From: Rhizobiales bacterium NRL2
GTDB lineage: Bacteria; Pseudomonadota; Alphaproteobacteria; Minwuiales; Minwuiaceae
Length of the DNA stretch: 64,000 bases
NCBI GenBank assembly: GCA_001664005.1
Contig: CP016093.1
Coordinates: 1,371,001-1,435,000, forward strand
Direction of reading: 5' to 3'
The position numbers and the translations under genes were made by a program. Positions 38,532 to 46,449 of the stretch are shown here, one piece after another. The notes beneath the pieces are model-generated. The model did not search any database. It was not told the origin of the DNA and saw nothing but the letters and a program-made list of their open reading frames with translations. Within the stretch, counting starts at the first letter, position 1. The number at the start of each line of letters is the position of its first letter.

Positions 38532-39653
38532 ATGCCCTGGAACAGTCAAGGCGGCGGATGGCAAGGCGGTAACGGGGGCGGCGGCGGACGCGGCCCCTGG
38601 GGACAGGGTCCCTCTGGCGGTGGCGGTCCGGGCGGACCGCAGGGGCCGGACTTCGAGGATCTGATCCGGCGCGGGCAGGATCGCTTCCGTAACCTGATGC
38701 CGGGCGGCGGCGGCAATCGCAGCGTCATCCTCATCGTGGCTGTGATCCTGATCGCCCTGTTCGCCGTCTGGCAGATGAGCTACCGGGTCTCGCCGTCGCA
38801 GCAGGGCATCGTGCTCCGCTTCGGCGAATATGTGCGCACCACCCAGCCGGGCCTGAATTTCAAGCTGCCGGCCCCGATCGAGACCGTGCTGCTGCCCGAG
38901 GTCACCAAGGTCCAGCAGACCGACATCGGCTTCCGCAGGCTCGGCCCCGACCGCAAGAGCGAGATCAAGGACGAGAGCCTGATGCTCACCGGCGACGAGA
39001 ACATCGTCGACGTGGAGTTCGCGGTGCAATGGCGCATCGCCGACGCGGGCAAGTTCCTGTTCGAGATCGAGAATCCGCAGGCCACGCTTAAGGCCGTGGC
39101 GGAAAGCGCGATGCGGGAGATCGTCGGCCGTACGCCGATCCAGGCGGTGCTGACCACCGACAAGAGCCGTATCGAGCAGACGGTGCAGGAACTCGTCCAG
39201 CGCACGCTGGACGACTACAACGCCGGCATCAACATCCTCGAGGCGAAGCTGCAGAAGGTGGACCCGCCGGGCAACGTGATCGACGCCTTCCGCGACGTCC
39301 AGCGCGCCAAGGCCGACCGGGAGCGCAAGAAGAACGAGGCCGACGCCTACGCCAACTCGATCGTTCCGGTCGCCCGAGGCGAGGCCGCGAAGATGCTGGA
39401 GGAGGCCGAGGCCTACAAGCAGCAGACCATCGCGTTCGCTGAAGGCGAGGCGAGCCGCTTCCTGGCCATCGCCAGGGAATATGCGCAGAACACCGCCATC
39501 ACCAGCCGCCGGCTCTATCTGGAAACGATGGAGGAGGTCATGAGCGGCATGGACAAGGTGATCATCAATCAGAAAGGCGGCTCGGGCGTGGTGCCCTATC
39601 TGCCGCTCAACGAACTGACCGGCAAGAACAGGAGCGGGGGCAACGCGCAATGA
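38532..39653 (+). CDS. hflK: Membrane protease modulator HflK
   Basis: A 373-aa SPFH/band 7 protein. With HflC it encloses the FtsH protease and limits its access to membrane substrates. The first ~55 residues are Gly/Gln-rich and cytoplasmic. One transmembrane helix (SVILIVAVILIALFAVWQM) lies near residue 70. The band 7 domain follows (PSQQGIVLRFGEYVRTTQPGLNFKLP), then a long coiled coil rich in Glu/Lys/Ala. Its stop overlaps hflC by ATGA (39650-39653). Confidence 0.95.
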   Translation: MPWNSQGGGWQGGNGGGGGRGPWGQGPSGGGGPGGPQGPDFEDLIRRGQDRFRNLMPGGGGNRSVILIVAVILIALFAVWQMSYRVSPSQQGIVLRFGEYVRTTQPGLNFKLPAPIETVLLPEVTKVQQTDIGFRRLGPDRKSEIKDESLMLTGDENIVDVEFAVQWRIADAGKFLFEIENPQATLKAVAESAMREIVGRTPIQAVLTTDKSRIEQTVQELVQRTLDDYNAGINILEAKLQKVDPPGNVIDAFRDVQRAKADRERKKNEADAYANSIVPVARGEAAKMLEEAEAYKQQTIAFAEGEASRFLAIAREYAQNTAITSRRLYLETMEEVMSGMDKVIINQKGGSGVVPYLPLNELTGKNRSGGNAQ

Positions 39654-40636
39654 AAACTGCCGGCATCATACTCGGCGTGATCGTGCTCATCGTCGGCATC
39701 GTCGCTTGGAGCTCGATCTTCACCGTCCATCAGACGCAGCGCGCGATCGTGCTGCAGTTCGGCAATCCGGTGCGTATCGTCAATGACCCGGGCATCGACT
39801 TCAAGGTGCCCTTCGTCCAGGACGTGGTCTTCGTCGAGAAGCGGATTCTCTCGCTCGATGCGGACCCGGAAGAAATCATCACCCAGGACCAGAAGCGCAT
39901 GGTCGTCGACGTCTTCACGCGCTATCGGATCACCGACCCGCTGGAGTTCATCAAGGCCTATACCAACATGCTGGCCTTGGAGGACCGGCTTGACACCATC
40001 GTCCGCTCGACCCTGCGCGATATCCTGGGCGATCAGCCGTTCACCTCGCTGCTCAGCGGCGAGCGGAGCGTATTGATGTCACGGCTGAGCCGGCGCGTGA
40101 ACGACCAGATGTCCCAGAACGGTGTCGAGATCGTCGACGTGCGGATCAAGCGCGCCGATCTGCCCGAACAGAACAAGGAAGCGATCTTCAACCGGATGCG
40201 CACCGAACGCGAACGCGAGGCTCGGGAGGAACGCGCGCTGGGCGACGAGGAAGCGCAGCGCATCCGTGCGAAGGCGGACCGCGACAAGACCGTCCTGCTG
40301 GCCGAGGCGCGCAAGCAGTCGGAAATCCTGCGTGGTGAGGGCGACGGAACCAGGGCGGCGATCTTCAACTCCACCGCCGAGCAGTACCCGGATTTCTACG
40401 CCTTCTACCGCTCGCTGCAGGCTTATCGCCAATCCCTGAAGGGTGACGACACCACCATGGTGCTGAGCCCGACGTCGGAATTCTTCCGCTATTTCGAGGA
40501 CATTTCGGTCGTCGATCCGGATGCGCCGCCGCCGGCGGTCACTCCGGGTGGCGGGATTGCGGGCCCGAGGGGCGCGCAGCCGCAACAGCAGCAGCCGGCG
40601 CAGCAGGAGCCCGCGCAGGCGCCCGCCGCAGACTGA
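39650..40636 (+). CDS. hflC: Membrane protease modulator HflC
   Basis: A 328-aa SPFH protein with an N-terminal transmembrane helix (IILGVIVLIVGIVAWSSIFTV), a band 7 domain (QRAIVLQFGNPVRIVNDPGIDF) and a coiled coil near 180-235. The last ~40 residues are a Pro/Gln-rich tail (QPQQQQPAQQEPAQAPA) longer than in E. coli. It partners HflK around FtsH. A DUF2065 gene follows at 15 bp, as in many proteobacteria. Confidence 0.95.
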   Translation: MKTAGIILGVIVLIVGIVAWSSIFTVHQTQRAIVLQFGNPVRIVNDPGIDFKVPFVQDVVFVEKRILSLDADPEEIITQDQKRMVVDVFTRYRITDPLEFIKAYTNMLALEDRLDTIVRSTLRDILGDQPFTSLLSGERSVLMSRLSRRVNDQMSQNGVEIVDVRIKRADLPEQNKEAIFNRMRTEREREAREERALGDEEAQRIRAKADRDKTVLLAEARKQSEILRGEGDGTRAAIFNSTAEQYPDFYAFYRSLQAYRQSLKGDDTTMVLSPTSEFFRYFEDISVVDPDAPPPAVTPGGGIAGPRGAQPQQQQPAQQEPAQAPAAD

Positions 40637-40651
40637 TCCCGGTCGCCGCCG

Positions 40652-40840
40652 ATGCATGATCTGCTGGTGGCGCTGGCGTTGATGGTGGCCATCGAGGGCG
40701 CAGCCTATGCGTTGTTCCCCGATGGCATGCGCCGCGCCCTGGCGGTCCTGCTGGACCAGCCGGCGGAGCGAATCCGCCTGACCGGCCTTGTCGCCTGCAT
40801 CGTGGGCGTCGGGCTGGTCTGGCTGCTGCGGGCGTCCTGA
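40652..40840 (+). CDS. DUF2065 small inner-membrane protein
   Basis: A 62-aa protein with two hydrophobic helices (DLLVALALMVAIEGAAYALF and LTGLVACIVGVGLVWLL) separated by a basic loop PDGMRRALAVLLDQPAERIR. This matches DUF2065, which is commonly encoded right after hflC. It is probably part of the same transcript; function is unknown. Confidence 0.88.
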   Translation: MHDLLVALALMVAIEGAAYALFPDGMRRALAVLLDQPAERIRLTGLVACIVGVGLVWLLRAS

Positions 40841-40852
40841 GCGTGGCGTGGT

Positions 40853-40935
40853 GTCCTGGGGCTTGACCCCTGGACCCAGTCCCTTGGTTGAGACTGGGCC
40901 CTTGGATCAGGCCTGCCCCGGACGTCGATCCGGGG
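40853..40935. repeat. Paired-hairpin intergenic element, copy 4
   Basis: 40853-40875 is an imperfect copy of the GTCCTGGGG-CTTGA-CCCCAGGAC unit with changes in the right arm. 40916-40935 has 7-bp arms CCCCGGA/TCCGGGG around CGTCGA, the same arms as in copy 2. It lies between the convergent DUF2065 and csaA genes. Confidence 0.75.
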
Positions 40936-40981
40936 TCCAGGGGCAACAAGCCTGTGCGGTTCCGTCAGACATTGGAACGAT

Positions 40982-41320
40982 CTAGTAAAGCCGGCCGCCG
41001 TTCGGGATCTTCCGCTCCGGGCCGATCAGGATCACCTCGCCGTTCTCGCCGGGAAAGCCGAGGGTGAGGCATTCGGACATGAACTTGCCGATCTGCTTCT
41101 TGGGGAAGTTGACGACCGCCGCGACCTGGCGGCCCAGCAGTTCGTCGGGTTCGTAGTTCGTTACCTGCGCCGAGGTCTTGCGCGTGCCGATTTCCGGCCC
41201 GAAGTCGATCCACAGCTTCCAGGCGGGATTGCGCGCCTCCGGGAAAGGCTGAACGTTCGTGATCGTGCCGACGCGGATCTCGACGCGCCGGAACTCCTCG
41301 TAGGTCAGATCTCCGCTCAA
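40982..41320 (-). CDS. csaA: CsaA-type tRNA-binding domain protein
   Basis: A 112-aa OB-fold protein of the CsaA/tRNA-binding-domain family, reported as export-related chaperones in Bacillus. Family blocks are RRVEIRVGTITNVQPFPEARNPAWKL, TSAQVTNYEPDELLGRQVAAVVNFPKKQIG and SECLTLGF. Start TTG 41320 is preceded by GGAGG with 5-base spacing and overlaps the rhodanese stop (TTGA), giving the usual ~110-aa length. It is the last gene of the sulfur-type operon. Confidence 0.9.
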   Translation of the reverse strand: MSGDLTYEEFRRVEIRVGTITNVQPFPEARNPAWKLWIDFGPEIGTRKTSAQVTNYEPDELLGRQVAAVVNFPKKQIGKFMSECLTLGFPGENGEVILIGPERKIPNGGRLY

Positions 41321-42909
41321 TCGAACCTCCTGAACTCGACCAGCCCGTCCCGCTCCACCTGGGCCACCAGTCCGACTTCCCATGTGAGGTAGTCCTCCAT
41401 GGCCTGCCGGACGCCGCCCTGGTGGTCATAGGGTTTCCACCAGACGTCGTCCACCTGGGTCGTGGTCTTGCCGTCCAGCCCCTTTTCCAGCTCCCGCCCG
41501 CTCGCAATCCAGGCATCGGTGCCGCCGGCCAGGACGCGCACGACGAGGTCGGGGCGCGCCTGCGCCAGCTCGGCCGCGGCGTAGTGCGCAAGCCGGCCGT
41601 CGGGGGAAGTCAGCATCACCATGCCCACGGGCAGGGAGGCCACGCACTTCCCGATCCGGGAACGGACGCCCCAGAGCGCGCCGGGCACGTGGCCGCGTCG
41701 GAATGCGAGGCTGTCGGCGAGGTCGATCACGGCCACCGGCTCGCCCGAGTCCTGCACCGCCTGCATCTCGTCGGCCGTGAGCGTCGCCCAGGGGCGGAAC
41801 AGCGCCGGTTCGGTCCTGGCGGAGCCCGTCTCCGGCGTTTCCGGCGCCTCGGTCAGCACGTGGACGTCGTCACGCCCCATCTGGATCAGCCAGCTCGCCG
41901 TCATCGTTGCGCGCACGCCGTCGGCCGAATCGCAGAGAACGATCCGCGCGCCCAGCACGCCGACATGTTCGTCTGTCGCCTGGACGAGCTGGCCGCCGGG
42001 CGCATGACGCGCGCCCGGCCAGTGGCCGGCTTCGAATTCCTCGGCGGTGCGCACGTCCAGCAGGAACGTCGTGCGGTCGGTCTCGCCGAGCCAGCCGCGT
42101 ACCGTGCGAGCATCGGCTCGCCGGACGCCGAAGCGCGCGACCACGGCTTGCGCGCGCGCCTTCGCCTGTTCCAGCGCCTCACCTTCGGGGGCGGGCGCAT
42201 GAACCGTCTCGCCGCGTGCGCATTCGAAGCCGGCCAGTTCCCAGCCCATGGTGCCATCCTTCAGCGCCAGCACGCGGTTGGGGATGCCGGCGTTGATCAA
42301 CGACTGCGAGCCGATGATGGAGCGCGTGCGGCCGGCGCAATTGACCACGACCGTGGTCGAAGGTTCGGGCGCCATCGTGGCGACGCGGTAGGCCAGTTCG
42401 GCCCCGGGGCAGTCGACGCCGCCCGGGATCGACATGCGGTGGAACTCCGGCATCGGCCGGCTGTCCAGGATCACCAGATCCTCGCCCCTTCGCTTCAGTT
42501 CGGCCAGTTCGGCGGCGGTGATGCGCGGTGTGTCGTAGTGATGCTCGACGAACTCTCCGAAGGCCTTGGAGGGCACGTTGACGCCGGAAAAGACCTCGAA
42601 ACCCTCGGCGCGCCACCCGGCGACGCCCCCGGTGAGCACCGCGACGTCCGCATAGCCCATCTCGCCCAGCCGTGCGGCGGCGCGGGCGGCCAGTCCCTCG
42701 TCCCGCGGTCCGCCGTCGGCGACAACCACCGGCGCCGTCCTTCGCGGTATCAGCGCGGGCGCCAGGAACTCCAGCCGGCTGAGCGGCACACAACTGCCCA
42801 GGAAGATGTGCTCCTTCGAGAAGGCGCCTTCCTCGCGCGCGTCGATCAGCGCGATCTCGCCGCCCGAGGTCAGCAGGCGGCGGAGTTCCCTGGCGTCGAT
42901 CTCCCTCAT
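41317..42909 (-). CDS. Four-domain rhodanese-like sulfurtransferase
   Basis: A 530-aa protein with four successive rhodanese folds (residues ~1-107, 130-235, 265-370, 385-510), each marked by a xxDxR/D..EF block and a GWxxxG-like end. The active-site Cys is present in domain 2 (VVNCAGRTRS) and domain 3 (IVLCDSADGVRA). It is missing in domain 1 (ADGGPRDEG) and domain 4 (LTSPDGRLAH). Two domains may thus be catalytic and two structural. It would transfer sulfane sulfur, perhaps from the product of the neighbouring cysteine-using enzymes. ATGA overlap with the upstream gene. Confidence 0.92.
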   Translation of the reverse strand: MREIDARELRRLLTSGGEIALIDAREEGAFSKEHIFLGSCVPLSRLEFLAPALIPRRTAPVVVADGGPRDEGLAARAAARLGEMGYADVAVLTGGVAGWRAEGFEVFSGVNVPSKAFGEFVEHHYDTPRITAAELAELKRRGEDLVILDSRPMPEFHRMSIPGGVDCPGAELAYRVATMAPEPSTTVVVNCAGRTRSIIGSQSLINAGIPNRVLALKDGTMGWELAGFECARGETVHAPAPEGEALEQAKARAQAVVARFGVRRADARTVRGWLGETDRTTFLLDVRTAEEFEAGHWPGARHAPGGQLVQATDEHVGVLGARIVLCDSADGVRATMTASWLIQMGRDDVHVLTEAPETPETGSARTEPALFRPWATLTADEMQAVQDSGEPVAVIDLADSLAFRRGHVPGALWGVRSRIGKCVASLPVGMVMLTSPDGRLAHYAAAELAQARPDLVVRVLAGGTDAWIASGRELEKGLDGKTTTQVDDVWWKPYDHQGGVRQAMEDYLTWEVGLVAQVERDGLVEFRRFD

Positions 42910-43502
42910 GCCGGCTCCGGCAGGTCCTGGATGGCGTCCGAGGCCGGGAAATGCTTCCAGTCGTGGGTTTCGGGCCGGTAGTAGCGGCGGCCGTGGAGCT
43001 GTTCCAGGCCCAGGCCGTACATGTGGAAATTGAGCACCGGCGTCTCGCCGTGAATGTGGATGGAGTGCAGGTCTTCGGGCATCAGCGCGACGCCCTGACC
43101 CTGTTTCACCAACACCTGCCCGCGCTCCTGAACGCCGCCTTCGGCGTGGTCGTAGAGCCGGTTCAGTTCCTCGCCCTCGATTCCGACGATCACCGCCCAG
43201 GTGGTGTGATCGTGCGCCGGCGAGTCGGTGCCGCCGGTCGACATCTGGGCATAGAGGGCGAAGCGGTTGTCGTCGTCCTCGTGCAGGCGATAGAGCGCGT
43301 TGTTGCGCTTCGATCCGGGCGCCGGCGGCGGGAAGTCCTCGAGCGGAAAAAGCTCCCGCTTCGCGGCCAGATCGACCAGCACCGCCTTGATGTCCTCCAG
43401 CGAGCGCCGCGTCACCCCCTGCGCCGTCTCGATGGCGCGGATGCGCATGACCGCCTCTTGCACCGCCTGCTTTCGCGCGTCCGAACGTGCCATTGCGTCC
43501 AT
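42906..43502 (-). CDS. Cysteine dioxygenase-like cupin protein
   Basis: A 198-aa protein of the cysteine dioxygenase type I/thiol dioxygenase family. The iron-binding cupin motif 1 is PAHDHTTWAVIVGIEGEELNRLY near residue 95 and motif 2 is LHSIHIHGETPVLNFHMYG near 145 with the third His. It would oxidise a thiol (cysteine or 3-mercaptopropionate) to its sulfinate with O2. GGGGAGG precedes ATG 43502; a second in-frame ATG three codons later is possible. It follows the PLP enzyme by 4 bp. Confidence 0.86.
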   Translation of the reverse strand: MDAMARSDARKQAVQEAVMRIRAIETAQGVTRRSLEDIKAVLVDLAAKRELFPLEDFPPPAPGSKRNNALYRLHEDDDNRFALYAQMSTGGTDSPAHDHTTWAVIVGIEGEELNRLYDHAEGGVQERGQVLVKQGQGVALMPEDLHSIHIHGETPVLNFHMYGLGLEQLHGRRYYRPETHDWKHFPASDAIQDLPEPA

Positions 43503-43506
43503 CGGT

Positions 43507-44697
43507 CTACCTCCCCAGCCGAGCGACCGCCTCGACGAAGCGGTCCACTTCTTCGAGCGTATTGTAATAGTGAACCGAGGCGCGGACGAGGTCCGGCAGA
43601 TTCCTTTTCGTCATGTCGATCAGGGTCGAGCCTGCGTCGCTGACGGAAAGATTGATTCCCTGTGCTCCGAGCGTGGATCTGACTTCGCCGGCGGGCATCG
43701 AGTCATGGGTGAACGTGACGATGCCGCAGCGCCGGCGGCCGAGGTCGCGGACCGTCACGCCGGCGATCCCGTCGAGCCGCTCCCGGAGGACGCGCGCCAG
43801 TTCCGTCACGCGCGCCTCGATACGTTCGATCCCCGTTTCCAGCATCAGGTCGACCGCGACCCCGAGGCCGATCTTGCCGGCCTGGTAATTCTCCCAGTTC
43901 TCGAAGCGGCCGGCGTCGTCGCGCCAGCGGTAACGGTCGGGCGCGGTCCAGGCCGCCGCCCTGAGGTCGATCACGGGCGGGGCATAGCGTTCCATGGCGC
44001 GGCGGCTGGCGTAGAGAAACCCCGTTCCCCGTGGCCCCCGCAGATACTTCCGGCCGGTGGCGGAGAGGAAGTCGCAGCCGATCCGTTCGACGTCCAGCGC
44101 CATCTGGCCGGCGGACTGGCAGGCATCCAGCAGGTAGGTCACGCCGGCGGTGCGGGCGACGCGGCCGATTTCCTCGGCCGGATTGACCAGCCCGCCGTTG
44201 GTCGGGACATGGGTGACGGCGATCAGCCTGACGCGGTCGTCGATCATCGCCTCCAACCGGGCGACATCCAGCGCGCCGTCGCCGTCGCTCGGCACCACGT
44301 CGACGCTGACGCCCCGGTCCGCGGCCGCCTTCAGGAAGGAGAGGTAGTTGGATGCGTATTCGGCTTCGGCAGTGAGGATCCGGTCGCCGGGCGACATGCT
44401 GTCAAGCACGGCGAAGAAGGCCTGGTTCCATGCCACGGTCGCGTTTTCCACCAACGCGATCTCGTCGCGGCCGCAATTCAGGTAGGCGGCGATCGCGTCA
44501 TACGGCCGGGCGAGTTCCGCTTCCCGCAGCGCAGAGGCCTCGTAGCCGCCGGCTTCCGCCTCCAGGTCCAGATGCGCCTTGACCGCTTCCAGCACCGCGC
44601 GAGGCATCAGTCCCGCACCGGCATTGTTGAAGTGAAGAACCTTGTCCGCCCCGGGCGTCTCCGCCCTGAGCCGCGCGATCTCCGTTTCCGTGAGCAT
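43507..44697 (-). CDS. Class V aminotransferase-fold PLP enzyme (cysteine desulfurase/lyase-like)
   Basis: A 396-aa fold type I PLP enzyme. LHFNNAGAGLMPRAVLEA is at residues ~22-39, NATVAWNQAFFAVL near 84, and the cofactor Asp is in YLLDACQSAGQM near 190. The Schiff-base Lys is in LSATGRKYLRGPRGTGFLYAS near 217. This TGRKxLRGPRGTGF form is found in cysteine-desulfurase-like and C-S lyase-like members. It heads an operon with a thiol dioxygenase-like cupin, rhodanese and CsaA, so a sulfur amino acid is the likely substrate. Confidence 0.88.
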   Translation of the reverse strand: MLTETEIARLRAETPGADKVLHFNNAGAGLMPRAVLEAVKAHLDLEAEAGGYEASALREAELARPYDAIAAYLNCGRDEIALVENATVAWNQAFFAVLDSMSPGDRILTAEAEYASNYLSFLKAAADRGVSVDVVPSDGDGALDVARLEAMIDDRVRLIAVTHVPTNGGLVNPAEEIGRVARTAGVTYLLDACQSAGQMALDVERIGCDFLSATGRKYLRGPRGTGFLYASRRAMERYAPPVIDLRAAAWTAPDRYRWRDDAGRFENWENYQAGKIGLGVAVDLMLETGIERIEARVTELARVLRERLDGIAGVTVRDLGRRRCGIVTFTHDSMPAGEVRSTLGAQGINLSVSDAGSTLIDMTKRNLPDLVRASVHYYNTLEEVDRFVEAVARLGR

Positions 44698-44798
44698 CCG
44701 GTGACCCCCCTGCGACCAGCGGCGGCAAGGCTAGACGGAATTGGCGGCGCATACCATCTGTCAGGCAACCCGCCCACAGAGCGAGGGAGAACGAGAAG

Positions 44799-45329
44799 AT
44801 GACCATGTCCCGATCGATCCTGCGTCCGCTCGGCATTCTGCTGGCGACGCTCACCCTGTCCACCGGCGCCGGCGCGGCGATCGGCGGACAGTCCACCCAG
44901 GACTATGTGCTGATCCACAAGAGCGAGGGCGAAGCGCCCGTGGTGTCCTGCCGTCTGGCCAACCGCTGGAGCGTGCGCGAACTGTCGGTGCTGCTTGACG
45001 AGCCCTTCCGCATCGACCGCAGCTCGCCGGAGTGCAACAGGCCTGCGGCCGGCCCGCTGTTCGCCCTCGAACCCCGGGATGAGCCCGCGCCGGGCGTCGC
45101 GGCCCCGCCGGAGGTGCCCAATATCGCCAGCTATTGCGTCTGCGACTACGAGTTCCTGGAAGGACTGCAGGATCGTTTCGCGCCGATCTATCGCCGCAGG
45201 CAGATTGCCGAAGAAATGGCGACGCAGGTGGCGCTGGAGGCGCGGCCGCGCCGCGACGACCTGTTCTGGTTCCGGCAGATCAACCCCGGCGCCAACATCG
45301 TCGGCACCGACGAGCGCGGCGAGGGCTGA
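44799..45329 (+). CDS. Secreted protein of unknown function
   Basis: A 176-aa protein with an N-terminal hydrophobic signal (RPLGILLATLTLSTGAGA). Four Cys occur in the mature part (near 50, 79, 112 and 114, including CVC), so disulfides are likely. GAGGGAGAACGAGAAG precedes the ATG. Divergent from the class V PLP enzyme. No family recognised; codon use is normal for the window. Confidence 0.72.
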   Translation: MTMSRSILRPLGILLATLTLSTGAGAAIGGQSTQDYVLIHKSEGEAPVVSCRLANRWSVRELSVLLDEPFRIDRSSPECNRPAAGPLFALEPRDEPAPGVAAPPEVPNIASYCVCDYEFLEGLQDRFAPIYRRRQIAEEMATQVALEARPRRDDLFWFRQINPGANIVGTDERGEG

Positions 45330-45354
45330 TCGCCGGGGTGACAGACCTGGCCGA

Positions 45355-46425
45355 TCACAGCAGCGGCAGTACTTCCCTGCCCATGCGCTCCAGATTGCGC
45401 ATCGCCCTGTCGAGAGGCAGGCCGGGGGGCTTGGGTTGCCAGATCAGATGCCGGAGGCCGAGTTTCGGCGCCCATTCGCGGATTCGGGCCGCCACTGTCT
45501 CCGGCGGCCCGACGAACCAGCGTTCTTCCATGAACGCCTGCGACAGGTAATAGGGATCGTCGGAGGTCAGCTTGCGGCGTTCGCCGGTCTCGGGATCCTT
45601 GACCGAGAGGCCCGTCCGCTCCGGCGCGTATTGCTGGCGGTAGACCAGGTCCAGGCTGTCGCGATGGGCCTCGACCGCTTCCTCGAAGCTGTCGCCGATC
45701 ATGATCTCCCGCATCAGTGCGTGCGGCAGCGGGCCGACACCCGCGGCGCGGGTCTGTTCGTCGAAATCCGCGAACTGGCGCGCTGCATGGCGCAACTCGA
45801 TCAGCGGGGCGACGATCAGGCCGGCGCGGTTGCGGATGACCCGGTCGCGCGCCTTCGGCGCCGCCGCACCGATCCAGAGCGGCGGCCGGCCGGGATTGAC
45901 CGGCGCGGGCCTGAGCGCGCCGTCCTTCACCCGATAGACGTCGCCGTCATAGTCGAAGCGCTCGCCCGTCCAGGCGCGGTGCAGCACCTCCAGCGTTTCC
46001 TCGAAGGCGCGGGTGCGGCGGCGGTAGTCGAAGCCATAGGCGTCGAACTCGGCGGGCCGGTAGCCCTGGCCCAGCCCGATCTCCAGCCGGCCGCCGGAAA
46101 TGTTGTCCAGCACCGCAAGGTCTTCCGCCAGCCGCAGCGGGTGGCCATAGAGCGGTGCGATGGCAATGCCCTGACCGATGCGGCAGTTCGGCGCCGCCCG
46201 CGAGAGCGCCGCGCCGGCAACGATGGGGGAGGGGCAGTAGCCGTCCTCCTCGCCGTGATGTTCGCTGACCCAGATGGCGCGCATGCCCAGCCGGTCGGCC
46301 TCGGCCGCCAGCGCCAGGGCCTCGCCATAGACCCTGTCCCAGGTCTCGCCCAGGGCCTCGTGGCGCTGGAAACTGATGGTGATGCCGACCTCCAGGCGGT
46401 CGACTCCTGTCTTCTCGTCGGTCAC
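45355..46425 (-). CDS. LLM-class flavin-dependent oxidoreductase
   Basis: A 356-aa luciferase-like monooxygenase-fold protein. Blocks include IWVSEHHGEEDGYCPSPIVAGAAL near residue 50, RIGQGIAIAPLYGHPLRLAEDLAVLDNISGGRLEIGLGQGY across 82-122, and GRPPLWIGAAAPKAR near 182. This is the EHH-type alkanal monooxygenase-like group. Start is GTG 46425 with GGAGG. It is 24 bp downstream of the PqiA-like gene on the same strand. Confidence 0.9.
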   Translation of the reverse strand: MTDEKTGVDRLEVGITISFQRHEALGETWDRVYGEALALAAEADRLGMRAIWVSEHHGEEDGYCPSPIVAGAALSRAAPNCRIGQGIAIAPLYGHPLRLAEDLAVLDNISGGRLEIGLGQGYRPAEFDAYGFDYRRRTRAFEETLEVLHRAWTGERFDYDGDVYRVKDGALRPAPVNPGRPPLWIGAAAPKARDRVIRNRAGLIVAPLIELRHAARQFADFDEQTRAAGVGPLPHALMREIMIGDSFEEAVEAHRDSLDLVYRQQYAPERTGLSVKDPETGERRKLTSDDPYYLSQAFMEERWFVGPPETVAARIREWAPKLGLRHLIWQPKPPGLPLDRAMRNLERMGREVLPLL

Positions 46426-46449
46426 GGCGTCCTCCCCGGTCTGCCGATT

